Made by a program: the position numbers and the translations under genes. Shown here piece by piece: positions 13,901 to 25,000 of a DNA stretch of 64,000 bases. The stretch's first letter is position 1; each line of letters starts with the position of its first letter. Where the stretch lies: NCBI RefSeq assembly GCF_003073045.1, contig NC_037597.1:8676717-8740716 (forward strand). Direction: 5' to 3'. A model generated the notes under the pieces. That model saw nothing but the letters and a program-made list of their open reading frames with translations, did no database searches and was not told the origin of the DNA. The DNA comes from Pomacea canaliculata (lineage: Eukaryota > Mollusca > Gastropoda > Architaenioglossa > Ampullariidae).

Positions 13901-15148
13901 TATTGGCAGATATGAAAAAGCAAAAGTTGAAATGTGGGTAACTGTATAATTTCAAAAACAAAGAAAAAGGTTTTGTTATCTTTAAAGAATCCTTAGTGAT
14001 AAATGTTCTGTTTTCAATCTTCTGGATTTTATTTCAACAAAAGAGCTACATTTTATTTACATACAATCATATTAATATTTAAGATGATTTAGAAAATTCA
14101 TTTAAAAGTTTTATCATGTGTCTAAAGGACAAATACCGAAGTGACTGTAATGTAGCTGTTCAGCTGCTTCAGTGTAAGCCATCCAATTTTGTGGGACAGC
14201 GTCTTCATGTGGTATGTCATTGGAGTGCAGTTTTATCATTGTGAACCTTCACAGCTTCTGTAGTTTGTACCTTTAGTCTTGTGTATAAATTATAGTTTGG
14301 ATTTGTTTGTTTTGTTTTGTTTTTTTAATGATTTGCTAAAAATTAGTGGCACATGTCTCTTAAATTTCTTTACTGTTTTATGCACATTCTGTAAGATTTG
14401 TTACACTTCTTGGCTCTAAGCTGTTAAAAATATATTAAACTAGTGTCTGTGCATACTTTAAATATGCATTATATAAAACTAATATTTGTGTGTGTGAGGA
14501 GTGGAGGGGAGGTGGGAGTAATAAGTAAGTTCATCTTGTTTAAAACCAATGCCAGAAAAATATTTTACACTAGTCTTCTTATATAACACTCATGTTTACT
14601 TGGGTAATAACAGAAACTTAGGAAAAGCAAGCTTTTTTGTTTATCTTTTTATGTGTTAACCTGTTAGCCTGTCTGGATTAGAATCCTTCAGCTTCTTACT
14701 CTTTTCTCAGCTACCCATAGAATTGCAAGAGCGAGTACGCAAGCATATGACAAGAGAGCAGCAGCAGCAGTCTCAGAAGAGTGAAGAAGAGCGCCTGCTG
14801 CGTGTTCCAATGCCAACTTTCCCACCTACAGCAATGGTCTTCTCACTGGACTCTCGTCACCCTGGCAGTGCAAATTTGGCCAATGGAAACAGTCCAGGAG
14901 AGGACAAGGAGACTGTGCCAATGGCGATCATTGCCAAGGTTCTTACGCAGGGACCATCAAAACGGAATCCACAACGATCATATCTGTGTGTCAGTTGCCA
15001 TCAGGACATTGTGATGGCCGATAAAGCCACTCAGGCTAATTTGCTGCTGGACCACAGCATTGTTGTTGATCGCATTCCCACAAATGGTGTTCACCAAGGT
15101 ACTGCGGCTAAACTTTATCGCACAGACTCCACAGAGTGTGGATCGTAG
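4954..15148 (+). CDS. TJAP1: TJAP1/BEGAIN-family coiled-coil protein, six exons
   Basis: Exons are 4,954-5,064 (ATG at 4,987), 8,523-8,566, 12,434-12,665, 13,720-13,827, 14,128-14,211 and 14,711-15,148. All junctions are AG/GT and all phases agree, giving 327 residues. The N-terminus has a cysteine cluster spanning the first splice site (CKECGCACHSC). It is followed by a long coiled coil with LARLRERYERL and NNLEDKLLKL, then VLDARVYINELEEEN, YRSDCNVAVQLLQCKP, LPIELQERVRKHM and MAIIAKVL. Vertebrate TJAP1, a Golgi and tight-junction-associated protein, has the same order: coiled coil, an LDCNPAVQLLKC-like block, LPCELQDMVRKHL and a VIARVLE-like motif. The vertebrate protein is longer at the C-terminus. 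BEGAIN is a close relative, so orthology is not settled. A donor at 15,099 may allow another 3' end. Confidence 0.8.
5285..5505 (+). mobile_element. tRNA-derived SINE remnant
   Basis: The head keeps a tRNA-like A-box region (AAAGGTTAGCGCC) and a weak B-box (GAATTCGGCTC). It is followed by a body with GGCACGCTGTCT, a T run, and a tail containing GTGTAAAACACTAATTCC. It lies in the first coding intron of the TJAP1-like gene. The internal T run and diverged B-box suggest an old copy. Confidence 0.5.
6300..7790 (+). mobile_element. Decayed non-LTR retrotransposon (LINE), reverse transcriptase part
   Basis: In shifting plus-strand frames the reverse transcriptase order is visible. It runs GIDNAPAELL near 6,620-6,650, a YRT-SL-S block near 6,830, NFKKAFDRVW near 7,075-7,105, a KVLVIGDGKAEM and SFKDL-TSISNDNSSTTDI region at 7,255-7,390, CETWTLL near 7,505, and a C-terminal YREHKT/WFGHF tail to about 7,705. 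These are LINE RT motifs of the GVDNIPAELL, FKKAFDRVWH and YGCETWTL type. Many frameshifts and stops make it an old dead copy, lying in the first coding intron of the TJAP1-like gene. Confidence 0.7.
8567..12433 (+). other. Large intron of TJAP1-like gene
   Basis: AT-rich intron bounded by a GTGAGT donor and a TTGCAG acceptor. Apart from the LINE remnant at 9,100-9,430, I see no coding or structured element; 9,430-12,400 holds only poly-A/T runs and short random frames. Confidence 0.55.
9100..9430 (+). mobile_element. Decayed LINE reverse transcriptase fragment, CR1/L2-like
   Basis: Broken plus-strand frames show LLDPSAALDHNTL (from the DLSAAFDTVDH motif), LLDRPHPICG (from the SYLSDRTQ region), SSVPLKYRVSQGSVPA (from the YGVPQGSVLGP motif) and HADDVQCY (from YADDTQLY). 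The order and spacing fit the RT palm of CR1/L2-type LINEs. Only the palm remains, with several frameshifts. Confidence 0.6.
12930..13210. other. GC- and CpG-richer insert inside an intron, unidentified
   Basis: The base composition rises sharply against the flanking AT-rich intron, with several CG dinucleotides and an 83-codon plus-strand open frame (12,931-13,182). I recognise no domain. It may be a fragment of an inserted element. Confidence 0.25.
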
Positions 15149-16590
15149 TTTTTGCACAACTAAGATCTAGCATTGAAGTATTTCTAACTCAAAATGGAAG
15201 GAAATCAAAAAAAAAGGCAGATCTAGAGCACACAGGTATTTTTCTTGGCCTGTTTATTCTTGCTGAAAAATATCTTGTTCCTTTTTTTTTCCTTCTTAAA
15301 ACTGAAGGTGCTGGAAAAATACTGATTTTAGGAGAACTGAATATACAGGAAAGATATAGCCTTCACGCTTCTTTATTCAGTAAAGGCTTGTGCCCACCAC
15401 TGAAGGGAGGTAAACAATGGTCATGTGTAACATATGCATTTTGTTATCTCACAAAGAGAAATAACTAGACTGAAGTATATCTTTGGGTGAAAGGAGATAA
15501 TTTGGACAGCATACAAAGGTCAGACATCTTGTCTTTTAAGCAATGAGCATTGTTTTGAGTATTAAAGCTAGCTATTATTGCTCCCAAGTGTACATAAACA
15601 GCTACAGTTTGATCCCCAAAAAAGAAATAACCTAGTTTATACATGGCTGGTGGCATACAAACAGTAAATATAATGGAAACAACAGGTAAAATCCATGGCT
15701 GATTTCTCTCGATTGTGGAGAAAACAGTGTTGGCTACAAAGACCAACTCTACATTAACAAATCATCATCAAACAACATTTTTCCAATATCAATAATATAA
15801 AAATTCCAAATTGTCTTACCAACTCATTGATACTACATAAGTGCTTGAGAGCAAGAGGTCCTTCAATATCTTACAATATTTATCTCTCAAATTTAGGCAG
15901 GGCATATATATAGCACATGGAGTTCATCCTCTGTCATAACTTGGTAGAGGGGACAATGGCAAGCTACTTTGAACACATGTTCATAGTGAGAATTGGAACT
16001 TTTGTATTAGGCCTAGGTCCATTTCAAGGGGGGAGGTAAGCAAAAACAATAACAAACATCCTGATTATAAATTAATGCAACTACAATTCTGTAAAATATA
16101 CCACTATATTATTATACAATAAAGCAATACCTGTTGAGAAATGTAACTGGCTATGATCGAAAGGGCATCCTTCTATAAAAGCATTTGAGACTGAGGGGCA
16201 AAAAAGGGATAAGATAGTTATTAATGAGCTTGTAATCAGAACTTGTGTTTCTAATACAAGGATGATGGGAATGCAAATCAGATCAAGTCGTATCAACACT
16301 GGCTGCAAGAAAAATAAAAGGTATGTATAGGAGGTACTATACAACCATGGTCCATCACTAAACATTAAAATAATAGCATGACTTAATTAAAACCCTCAAC
16401 AATCTTTTACAAGATAACAGGTGGATTTTCTTTACAGCCACTATTTGGTTTAACCCTCAAATTTCAGAAGCATTCAATAACAGGTGTACAATTTGTATAT
16501 CAAAGATTTTGAAAAACATTGTAGCAGAGTTGTATTTTAGCTTGCCCACTGTTGTCAGCACTTCAGTTGTGCCCTTTTTTTGCTTTAATC
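15149..16590. other. 3' flank or intron after TJAP1-like stop, nothing recognised
   Basis: AT-rich sequence with AATAAA-like words and no conserved frame. It may be the 3' untranslated region of the TJAP1-like gene followed by spacer, or an intron if the donor at 15,099 is used. Confidence 0.35.
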
Positions 16591-16593
16591 ACT

Positions 16594-18450
16594 CTATTGT
16601 TCACTATTAATACTTAATTTTGTAGAGAATCCAAGTCCAAGATATTTATATTTACCACTTCTAGGGTTTCCTCCCCCTAGACTCATCATTGCCAAGTTAC
16701 TACCTTTTCGAAAGACAACAATTTTTGTTTTATCTAGGTTAGCTTTCAAACAGATTTTCTGGGCTGATTGATGCAAAACTCTAAGCTGGTTTTGTAGTCC
16801 AATAACAGTTGATATTAATGTCAAGTCATCAGCAAAAAATAAGAGGAAAAGTTCCATTTGGTGTGGTGTTAGTGGGACTCATGTCTACCTTTTGATATGT
16901 CTTGATCTAATGAGTTAATAAGAAGTGAAAGAGTGTTAAGCTGAGCACACAGCCCTGCTTCAGACCTAACAAGCATTTAAAGAAATGCAACATTGTCTGA
17001 GTGCCATCTCTGACACATGCCTGGACATCTTTGCACATGCTTTTTATTATCCTCAACAGTTTACCCTTTTTACCCATTTTGCTAGTTCCTGAAGTAATAT
17101 TACTCATTGCACATTATTAGAAGCTTTCTGGAAATGTTTAAATGCTACATATTGCTTCATGTTTTGGGATAATTGTTTTTTTACTTTTTAATTGTTGCAT
17201 ATAATGTGAAAATATGGTCTACTGTTGAGTAGTTCCTGCGAAAACCTGTTTGTGTTTCATCAATTATTTGATTACGTTAGTATGGTTTGGAAGTGCTTTA
17301 CCCAATCCTCTTCACTTATTTACCCCACTACACACTGTTTTCTTTGGTATCTCATAATTTCCTCCCAAAAGTCCTTTGGTTTGTTGTTCAAAAGACTTAA
17401 TTTTTAATTGGTTGTTAGTTTGTTCCTTTACTGTTTGCAGTTTTCTATAAGCTTTTCTTTCTCTGCTGTAAGCTATTCTGTCTTCCTGTGCTTTCTTCTT
17501 TCTAAACTTTCTTAAACACTTTCTTATTAGTCTTGTCTTGTTTTTACATTCTTTATCAAACCATGTACGTAGAGTGACATACCCTCTTGTGGTGTAACTA
17601 ATTACGTTCTTTATTAAACACTCGACAGCCTTTTTCATGCCCTCATTAAATATGGTTGTTTCAATATCACTTGACACTATTTTAGTAGCCTTACTTAAAG
17701 TGAGTGTAAAGGATTCATATTTCTTTACACCATCTCATTTCTTTAATTCAATTTGTTGCTTGTCTTACCAAATTCTAAATTCTACATGCTTGTGTGAGGA
17801 TTCTGCTCTATCACTAATGGTCAAATCTATAATCCTGTGGGTAAAATCTAGTGAAGCAATCCAATAGTCTACTACTGTTTCTTTGATCTGCTAGAGGTCT
17901 AGTAACAGTCTACCAAAAGCATTGCTCTACATCCTCTGAGTGTCTACCATGGCACATCTCATCCACCAGGTTTCTTCTAGTGGGTGTTTTATTCACATAA
18001 TCTATTCTCTAATTAATATCATCACATTGGCTGTACTTGCATCCATACCTCCACATAACAGAATACAACAATGATCAAAGGATAACATAAGGGCAGTTAG
18101 TCATTGCTCTACTTTCTAAATGTGGCTATCTGATTCACTCTTCTGATAATAGGGTGATCTTACAGGTGGTACTTAATAATGATTAACAATAATTAAATCC
18201 CTTAAACCACCACAGAAGGTTTTGCACAGCTTAAAAGCACTTGTTCATAAAGTATATATACTTTTTCTCTTGCTAATCTTAGAACATCTATCTTGCCTTT
18301 GAATGCACTGTAGTACGTACTTCCAAAGGGCTTCATCCCTCAGACCGATCAGTTGTCCTCTTTCCTCTTAGGGACCACTTGCTCTGACTTAAGTGGTGTC
18401 ATGTAAATTGTAGCCTGGCCAAGTACTGGGCTCCTAGTCCCTGCTCTGAG
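16594..18450 (-). mobile_element. Decayed non-LTR retrotransposon, minus strand
   Basis: Read on the minus strand, the endonuclease-RT linker comes first (17,312-17,677, with TLRTWFDKECKNKTRLIRK). It is followed by an RT block with GLKQGCVLSLTLF (16,907-17,107) and a palm with FADDLTLIS, NLDKTKIVVFRKG and KYKYLGL (16,594-16,857). This order is diagnostic of a LINE ORF2. Sequence up to about 18,450 keeps shorter broken frames probably from the endonuclease. The frames are interrupted many times, so it is dead. It lies downstream of the TJAP1-like gene. Confidence 0.7.
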
Positions 18451-18619
18451 GTATTCTTGAGTTTAACCCCAAATGTTTTTAAATGGTTTCCTTATAACAT
18501 GCAAATTTTTTTTGTGGATATTTGGATATGCTTATCTTATGATGGTAGATTCTTCATCATGGTACACATTCCCTAGGAAATGTAGCTGCCTCATTGCCTC
18601 ATGATTAGGAAATTGTCAG

Positions 18620-20190
18620 TAGCAGTTATCTTAAACCCCAAAGTGTTGGTTGATGACATAGTTTTTAGTCCATGTGCTTAGGGTGACTGCTTTTACATCC
18701 TTGCTAATCAAAGACAAGGATCAGAGTTGAAGGTACTGATGTTTTCTAATATTCTGATGTGTTTTTGCTTTGCATATACTGTTATTGATGTTTAAGTGAT
18801 GGACATGGAGTTTACTGCAGTGTTCTGACTGCTGTTGCATTAACATAGTGTGACTAAAGGTAACATGATGACAGCAGTTACATGCAGGGCTCAGTGTGCT
18901 TATTATTTCCAGAGATAAATATTAAGGATGACTGAGATTTGACGAAATGTGTTTACAGGCTGATTAATGAGAGTTGTATGTGAAGGATGATCTGATGAAC
19001 CAGAATGTCAAAGGAGTGCTCACATCTGCATTTTTGTTTATAAAACTAGAACCTGTGTATTTTAGGCAACATTTATGTGTATAATGGAGGTGAGAATTAT
19101 ACAGTCCTGCCGCAACGGGAATTTAGCACAAAAAAATCTCAAAAAACAAATCAGATTTTTGTTACACATTTATTCATTTTGGGTGCATAGACTTAGAGGT
19201 TTATTTTAATTACGTGGGGGTATATGTACACATTTATATATGCACTTGCTTGTGCCTGTGTTCATGATTATATGTGACTTTTTATTTTGCTTACTAACTG
19301 ATCCATTCCCGGAAAATCTAGATGCGAGGCTTGCTGAAGTTATATATATAGATTTGTGCGAAGTATTGAGATTCGCTGAGTATGCCATGAGTCTTAAAAA
19401 TGACATGTATAACTTCAGTTTTTTTTAACTGTGCCATAATAATGTTTCAGCCAAGTGTATCATAGCAAAGAGATGCAACATCCCCATTGTTAATCCTCAG
19501 TACCTGAGTCATGTTCTTAACTGTTAGGATATGATTTTCTACTGAAGTACACATGGTCAGTGTCCACAGAGCTGAGATGTATTTTTATTTTTGCAGAAGA
19601 TGGGGTTAAAGAGTCGGTGTGGTTGCAAGATTGAGTTAGGAGTCGGGGGCAGAACCATAAACCATGCTCAGATAAATAGAATATTGCAACTTATTTTAAC
19701 CTATAGCTCACAATTTTCCCTGTATTAATACTGTACTTTTCACCAAAGACAACTGAAGCAGCAAAGTAGTTGGTTAAAACTTGTATTACTGGACTGCTGG
19801 CAGACGATTTTTTCCCAGTTAACTCCTAAAATGAGGCATTAGACGACAAAGAATCCGGTTTAGTCACATTCTTTGTTTAGACTCGCCAAGACTAACAGCA
19901 AAGAACTTCGCAAGAGGCTAAGCGTTGGTCTTGGCAGACAGACAGCAATCCACAAGTCCATGGTAAAATTTTTTTTTAATCTTTTATTATTGCTTTAGGC
20001 CTGTCAATCTTTCTAATTGAAAAGTTTGCTATCATTGCATTACTTTTCATAGCAGCAAATTTCTTCCTCTGTGAACTCTTAATAGGTTGCCAGACAGGTA
20101 TACTTAATACAGAAAGTTGTATTAACAAAGCAGCTACAACATGAGACTGTTCTCCCACATTACTGTGAAGTCATGCCTGTTATGAACTAA
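18620..20190. other. Spacer, no gene recognised
   Basis: AT-rich sequence with only short frames (longest about 66 codons, 19,206-19,406 minus). I looked here for upstream STRAD exons and found none. Confidence 0.4.
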
Positions 20191-20191
20191 G

Positions 20192-20490
20192 GTTCTTGCC
20201 ATCACCTGCTGCATGCCTACTTCACAGCGATCTGCCAGAGCTAGCAGTCATGTGTATTTTGCATGGTGTACTTCGTGCTGTGGAATACTTGCATAGCAAA
20301 GGTGTCATACATAGGAGAGTGAAGGCTAGCCATGTTTTAATATCGGACACCGGACAGGTGTCTCTCACTGGCCTCCACAACTCCACACTCGTCCTAGGCC
20401 AGCGCTTGTGAACTATGACTATCCAAACATGCGGATGGTTGCCTCCAGTATTTCAGTCTGGAAATTCTTGAACACAATCTGGCTATTTCT
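20192..20490 (+). pseudogene. Orphan STRAD-like pseudokinase fragment
   Basis: The central frame reads DLPELAVMCILHGVLRAVEY, then GVIHRRVKASHVLIS and GQVSLTGLH. This matches the STE20-related adaptor (STRADA/STRADB) catalytic-loop region, where the kinase HRD motif is naturally altered (HRSVKASHILIS in vertebrates). STRAD binds LKB1 and MO25. Upstream, a different frame gives GSC-HLLHAYFT. Downstream, other frames give NYDYP and then EILEHNL, the counterpart of PEVLEQNL. At least three frame changes within 300 bp and no other STRAD exon nearby suggest a decaying partial duplicate. The AG at 20,190-20,191 may be a retained acceptor. Confidence 0.65.
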
Positions 20491-20589
20491 CGGTGATTGT
20501 AAAACTAACCTGATGATCTTATTGTTGGAATTGGACTATTTTTCAGTGATTACGAGACCAGCATCCATTATTATGATGTTTGTTTTTCG

Positions 20590-20690
20590 TTTTTAGCATA
20601 AAAGAGAAAAAGTGCTTTTAACCCGCCTTTAATGGTGGGGAAAAGCACTATATAAATAAACATTCTTCTTTCTTGATATTTTCAGCCTAC
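20590..20690 (+). mobile_element. Retroelement 3' tail (SINE or LINE)
   Basis: The stretch runs from AAAAAGTGCTTTTAACCCGC through a GGTGGGGAAAAGCAC stem to a CACTATATAAATAAACATTC end with TTCTT repeats. A short stem followed by CTATATAAATAAA and a microsatellite is a common ending for invertebrate SINEs and their partner LINEs. Confidence 0.45.
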
Positions 20691-20924
20691 ATTGAAAAGG
20701 TGAAGGTATGACTCGTTGAGGGCAGGAAAAGATGCTTTGATGCTGAAACAAGGTTCTTTTTTTATTATGTGCACACCCAAATGGTGAACATATATGCTGT
20801 TATCAATTATTTCTGGGCGTTCTGAACCTATTTTAAAAGTTGAGGTACCGTAGCGTAGGTGTCATTTTTAAGAATTATTTAAACACAACTTATATTTGAT
20901 TTGAAGTATTTAATTTTTGTACAG

Positions 20925-21031
20925 CTTCTAAAAGAGCAGATGATAAAGGCAACAAAGGAAATAAGAGCAATGAAGGATTTGCAAGACGACATCTGAACCT
21001 CCACCTGCCTTTCAAGTTCTACGACCCATGA
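20925..21031 (+). CDS. Possible alternative terminal exon, unidentified
   Basis: A good acceptor (TTTTTGTACAG) at 20,924 opens an exon. In the phase left by the donor at 15,098/15,099 of the TJAP1-like gene it reads 36 codons, rich in K, N and R, ending HLNLHLPFKFYDP and a TGA at 21,029-21,031. The phase match and open frame are suggestive only. Another frame also stays open for 23 codons (LLKEQMIKATKEIRAMKD), so the exon and its frame are uncertain. Confidence 0.2.
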
Positions 21032-22092
21032 TGGATGTACATAAGATCTGGTCATTGGTTCCATAGCCTAACCTTGTGCCGATTACAATTTCTTGAGCTT
21101 TGATAGCATCATAGCACCCTACTGCTGGGTGGCCTGTATAGTTTAATTCCTTAATTTTGCATAATTGTAAGGAATTGTATAGCGTTTTCTTCAACATCAT
21201 TTTTGGTTTGACATCTGCTTGAATCTGTGATGGTTGTAAGCTAGGATTCTTGAGAGGACCAAAATTACTGTATGAAAGAGAGCATGCATACTGTAGATGC
21301 TAATGAAAGAAAGCAAGCATAAGAGACTTAGTTGTACCTTTTCCTTTCAATTTAAATTGAAGCACAATTGAAATTGTGTTGAATTTGATCAGCTATTTTT
21401 GGGGTGAAATTGTACAATGCATACACTGGATTTTTTTAATGTCACTTGGTAAATAAAACGCTCTACCTTGTTCAGGAGTTTTCTTTGCAGTTTTCGGTTT
21501 CTGCATTCAGGTATCAGCACAAGCTGTTTATGCCTCAGGTCTAGGTAACTTGTTTCACCCTAATGCAAAGAATGCTAATCATTTTTGAAGTGATGCTTCT
21601 CTGCAATTGCTCTCAAATTATGGACCCTCAAGCAAAATTTTACAGGAATCTCACTAGGCAGTGTTCTAGAATAAATGCACTCTGATTTATTGGTCATCTC
21701 GCCATTTGTCATACACAAATGCCACAAGATTGACAACACTGATTTTAATGAGCAGTCTGATATTACATCAGTAGTAAGTTACTGTACTTTAATCATGCAC
21801 CAAACACAGAGGTATGCACACGGAGTTGGACTGCCAAACCTTCCATTTTGTCAATGCATGACCAGAAAAAACTGAATCTGTGAAATCATGATATCCTCAA
21901 AATGTATTAAAAACAAGATGGAAACAAGTCCAAACAGCTTCAACATAAACATGCTGGATGAATCTGATGACCGCTTATAGCACAACACCCCATTTTGCCC
22001 CTGAATATTTCTTGCCCATGCAGCACATTTATGTCCCAGCCTGGCTTATAAGACGAAAACTTCATGCTGAAAGAACTGTCTTTCCCAAGATC
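21032..22092. other. 3' flank of SNW1, no separate gene
   Basis: AT-rich DNA between the putative exon above and the SNW1 stop codon. It probably includes the SNW1 3' untranslated region on the minus strand. No conserved frame was seen. Confidence 0.4.
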
Positions 22093-25000
22093 TCACTCCC
22101 GTCTCTTTTTACTGCTCTTCCCGTCATACTCTCTCCCAGAACGCCCAGACTCCTCTGCTGGACGCTTTTGACCTTCTTTAGCGTCCTTGAAGAACTTATT
22201 CAATCCAAAAACGTCCTCCTCAATATCCCGAAGGAACTCAACGGGACCATCTCGCCGTCTCTTGCGGTCTGTTCCTTCAAATTCTTTGTCAGGCACAAAC
22301 CTGCAGATGAAAGCATGTTTGTATCTAAAAGAGTACAGAAGCACTACTTTAGCTCAGAATTTTATGTCAAAATGGTTAAAGGGATGCTCAAGGCTTGTGA
22401 TAAGACTGTGGCGACGGTCAAACGTTTTAAAAATATATTTAGTTACAATTACACAGCACGAGAGCGATACAGGAGAAATAAAGGATTCATTTCTCACTTA
22501 ATTACCACTTATTAACACTATTTCGGTTGCCGAAGTTTATAAAAATCACAAAAATCCAGAGAAATTGACCCTTGTGTCCTTCCCCCGAGTAATCGCAATA
22601 TTTTCCCCGAGATGGAAGACTTGTCTCCTTATGACGTCAGTCTCTGACATGAAGCGTCTGCGGTCATTTGGAAGATTTTGCGTTGGATTAGTGATATCCA
22701 AACTAATATACAATCAAGATGGCTTGGAGCATAATACGTCCCACTCATTGGGCTCCCAAAGCTTTTTCGTACTGGGAACGAGTCTTTCTATTGGTATGAC
22801 CCACTCTTTTTGTATTGCCTTGTCTTTAGGAAAGTGATGAAAAGAAACTTTTGACTCTTTTCCCCATCTTTTCATGGCAATCGGGTGCAGCACATTCTCG
22901 AGGCATGGTTCTCACTATAGAAACCACACGTCATACGGTCACGTGACGGAGAAAGAGATTTCGTCGAAGCAAAAAAAAAAAGTCCCGTGTCATTTCTCTT
23001 ATTAAACACAGCATTCTACTAAAAACCTTCAATATTTTCCACATGAACACACATATAGACGAGATTCAAACTGATCCTACTCTTTACGCAATTCTAAGCA
23101 GTTCTATTTTGTCTTTAGAATCCCTTTAACCTTTATTGGTACTTACAATTCCACTGCATCTGAGAACAAATCTGTCTATTTTTACATAAAATTCCACACA
23201 GGGGTAAAGCCTGTGGTTAAGTGATTAACCAAAATAAAATTTTTAGCCGAAATAATGCTAGGGATTAGCATTAAATGAAACTGTTCTAAGCGTGAAATGA
23301 GAAATAATAATTAGAGCATACAGTAGGAGAAAAATAAAAAAAAAAAAGACTTTCTGGAGCTTCTTTGCCACTTTTCAGTAAAAATATTAAACACAGCAGC
23401 AACACGGATATAATAGGTTGAAATGTGAAGTGTTTCCAAACATACCTTTTAGTTTTCATCAAAGTGTCTAAGTCGTCACTATACAGGTCATTGTCCAACT
23501 TTTTGGATGGTCGATATATGTTGTTTGCCACAGAATTCTCTTCCCGCCAAGGTTTGTCATAAACATTATAAGCTTCATCATCTCCAACCACTGTCCATAC
23601 CCTGCACAAACAGAATCCAAAAAGTTCTCATAACACAAGAGACAAAGATGTCAAGAATACTTTTCAACAATTTATAGCATTAACAATGAAATAATCCACA
23701 AAATGGTGAACATTATTTTGGTATGTTATTATTTTCATTTAAAGAACACTAACATTTACGAACACTTATACGTGCACAATCTCTGTGGAAAATTATTAGT
23801 TACCTTGGTCTGGTTGAAGAGTCGCTGGTCAAACTGTGTTTCCTGAGAAGAAGCACCAGCGTTGGGCAAACCCAACGCAATTTTTTCACTGATGTCCCTG
23901 TCTCGGGCTTTCATCACCTTGGTTCTGAAATGAACAAAGCTGAGGTTGTTCAAAGTGTACTGTCAACAGTCTTGCTAGTCTGAGCGTCACAAATTTTGTC
24001 AGACAGACATTACAATGGAGCATCATGAAAAGAAATAAATCCCACTAATCGTGCATTCTACCTCTTGTCTGGAGCAGCTCTGGCAAGGTTGCGCTGATGT
24101 TGTCTATCCTTAGCACGTTCACGCCGCAATTCATCCCTCTCAGCTGCTTCTTCATCTCGCTCTGTTAAACGTTTTGCAAATGTAATACTAAATTGTAACT
24201 ATGAATGTAATCCTCTGGCCTTTAATTAAAAAAAAAAAAAAATAAAAAATCAGTGCCAAAATTATCTGTATGGTCATCACATCCCCACCCACCCCCCAAA
24301 ATTAAGATATAACTTTCAAGCTCTTTTCTATTACATGGTCAGCAAAACATTATAAAGGAAACAAAATGATGCAATACAATCTAAAACTTGGGGTATCATT
24401 TAAAAAGTCAGTGCAACACTTCAAAAGCACAACCTTCAGCTCGGCGGATGCCAGCACGTTCATCCCTTGCTTTCTGAGCTAGCAGCCTCAAGCCCTCCTC
24501 CGCTCTTCTCTTTCTCCTTCTGCGCCATTTTTTTCTCAATATTGAGCACGAATCTCAAACAGCTTCACGTGCCTGAAGCAGACAAGATGATCAAATTGTA
24601 TCATTCCAATGACTATATGAGTACTTCCTGTCAAGCAAATGGCTAATGAATTCAAAAATTAGGATCTTTTAATTACAGCAACACTTCCCCTTTAACCCCT
24701 ATATTTTGTTCTTATATTGCATACCTTTCTATCCGCTATGTAGAGGCTTCTGCCAGCTTAGCAAAGTTTTCATTGATGTGTACATTTTGAAGTCCCCGGC
24801 CATCGGCAGCCAACCGCTTGTCCAAGGGAATGGTGTAACCCTGCAAAGCACAGATACACTTTTTAGCAACCATAAGAAAGAAAAACATTTCTCAATCCTT
24901 GATGTCCACAATCCCCCTTTTCACATCATCTCAAGCTGTGCTTAAGTACACCAGTATGCCCCTTCCTTTATTAACCGAGATTGACAACTGCCAAACAATA

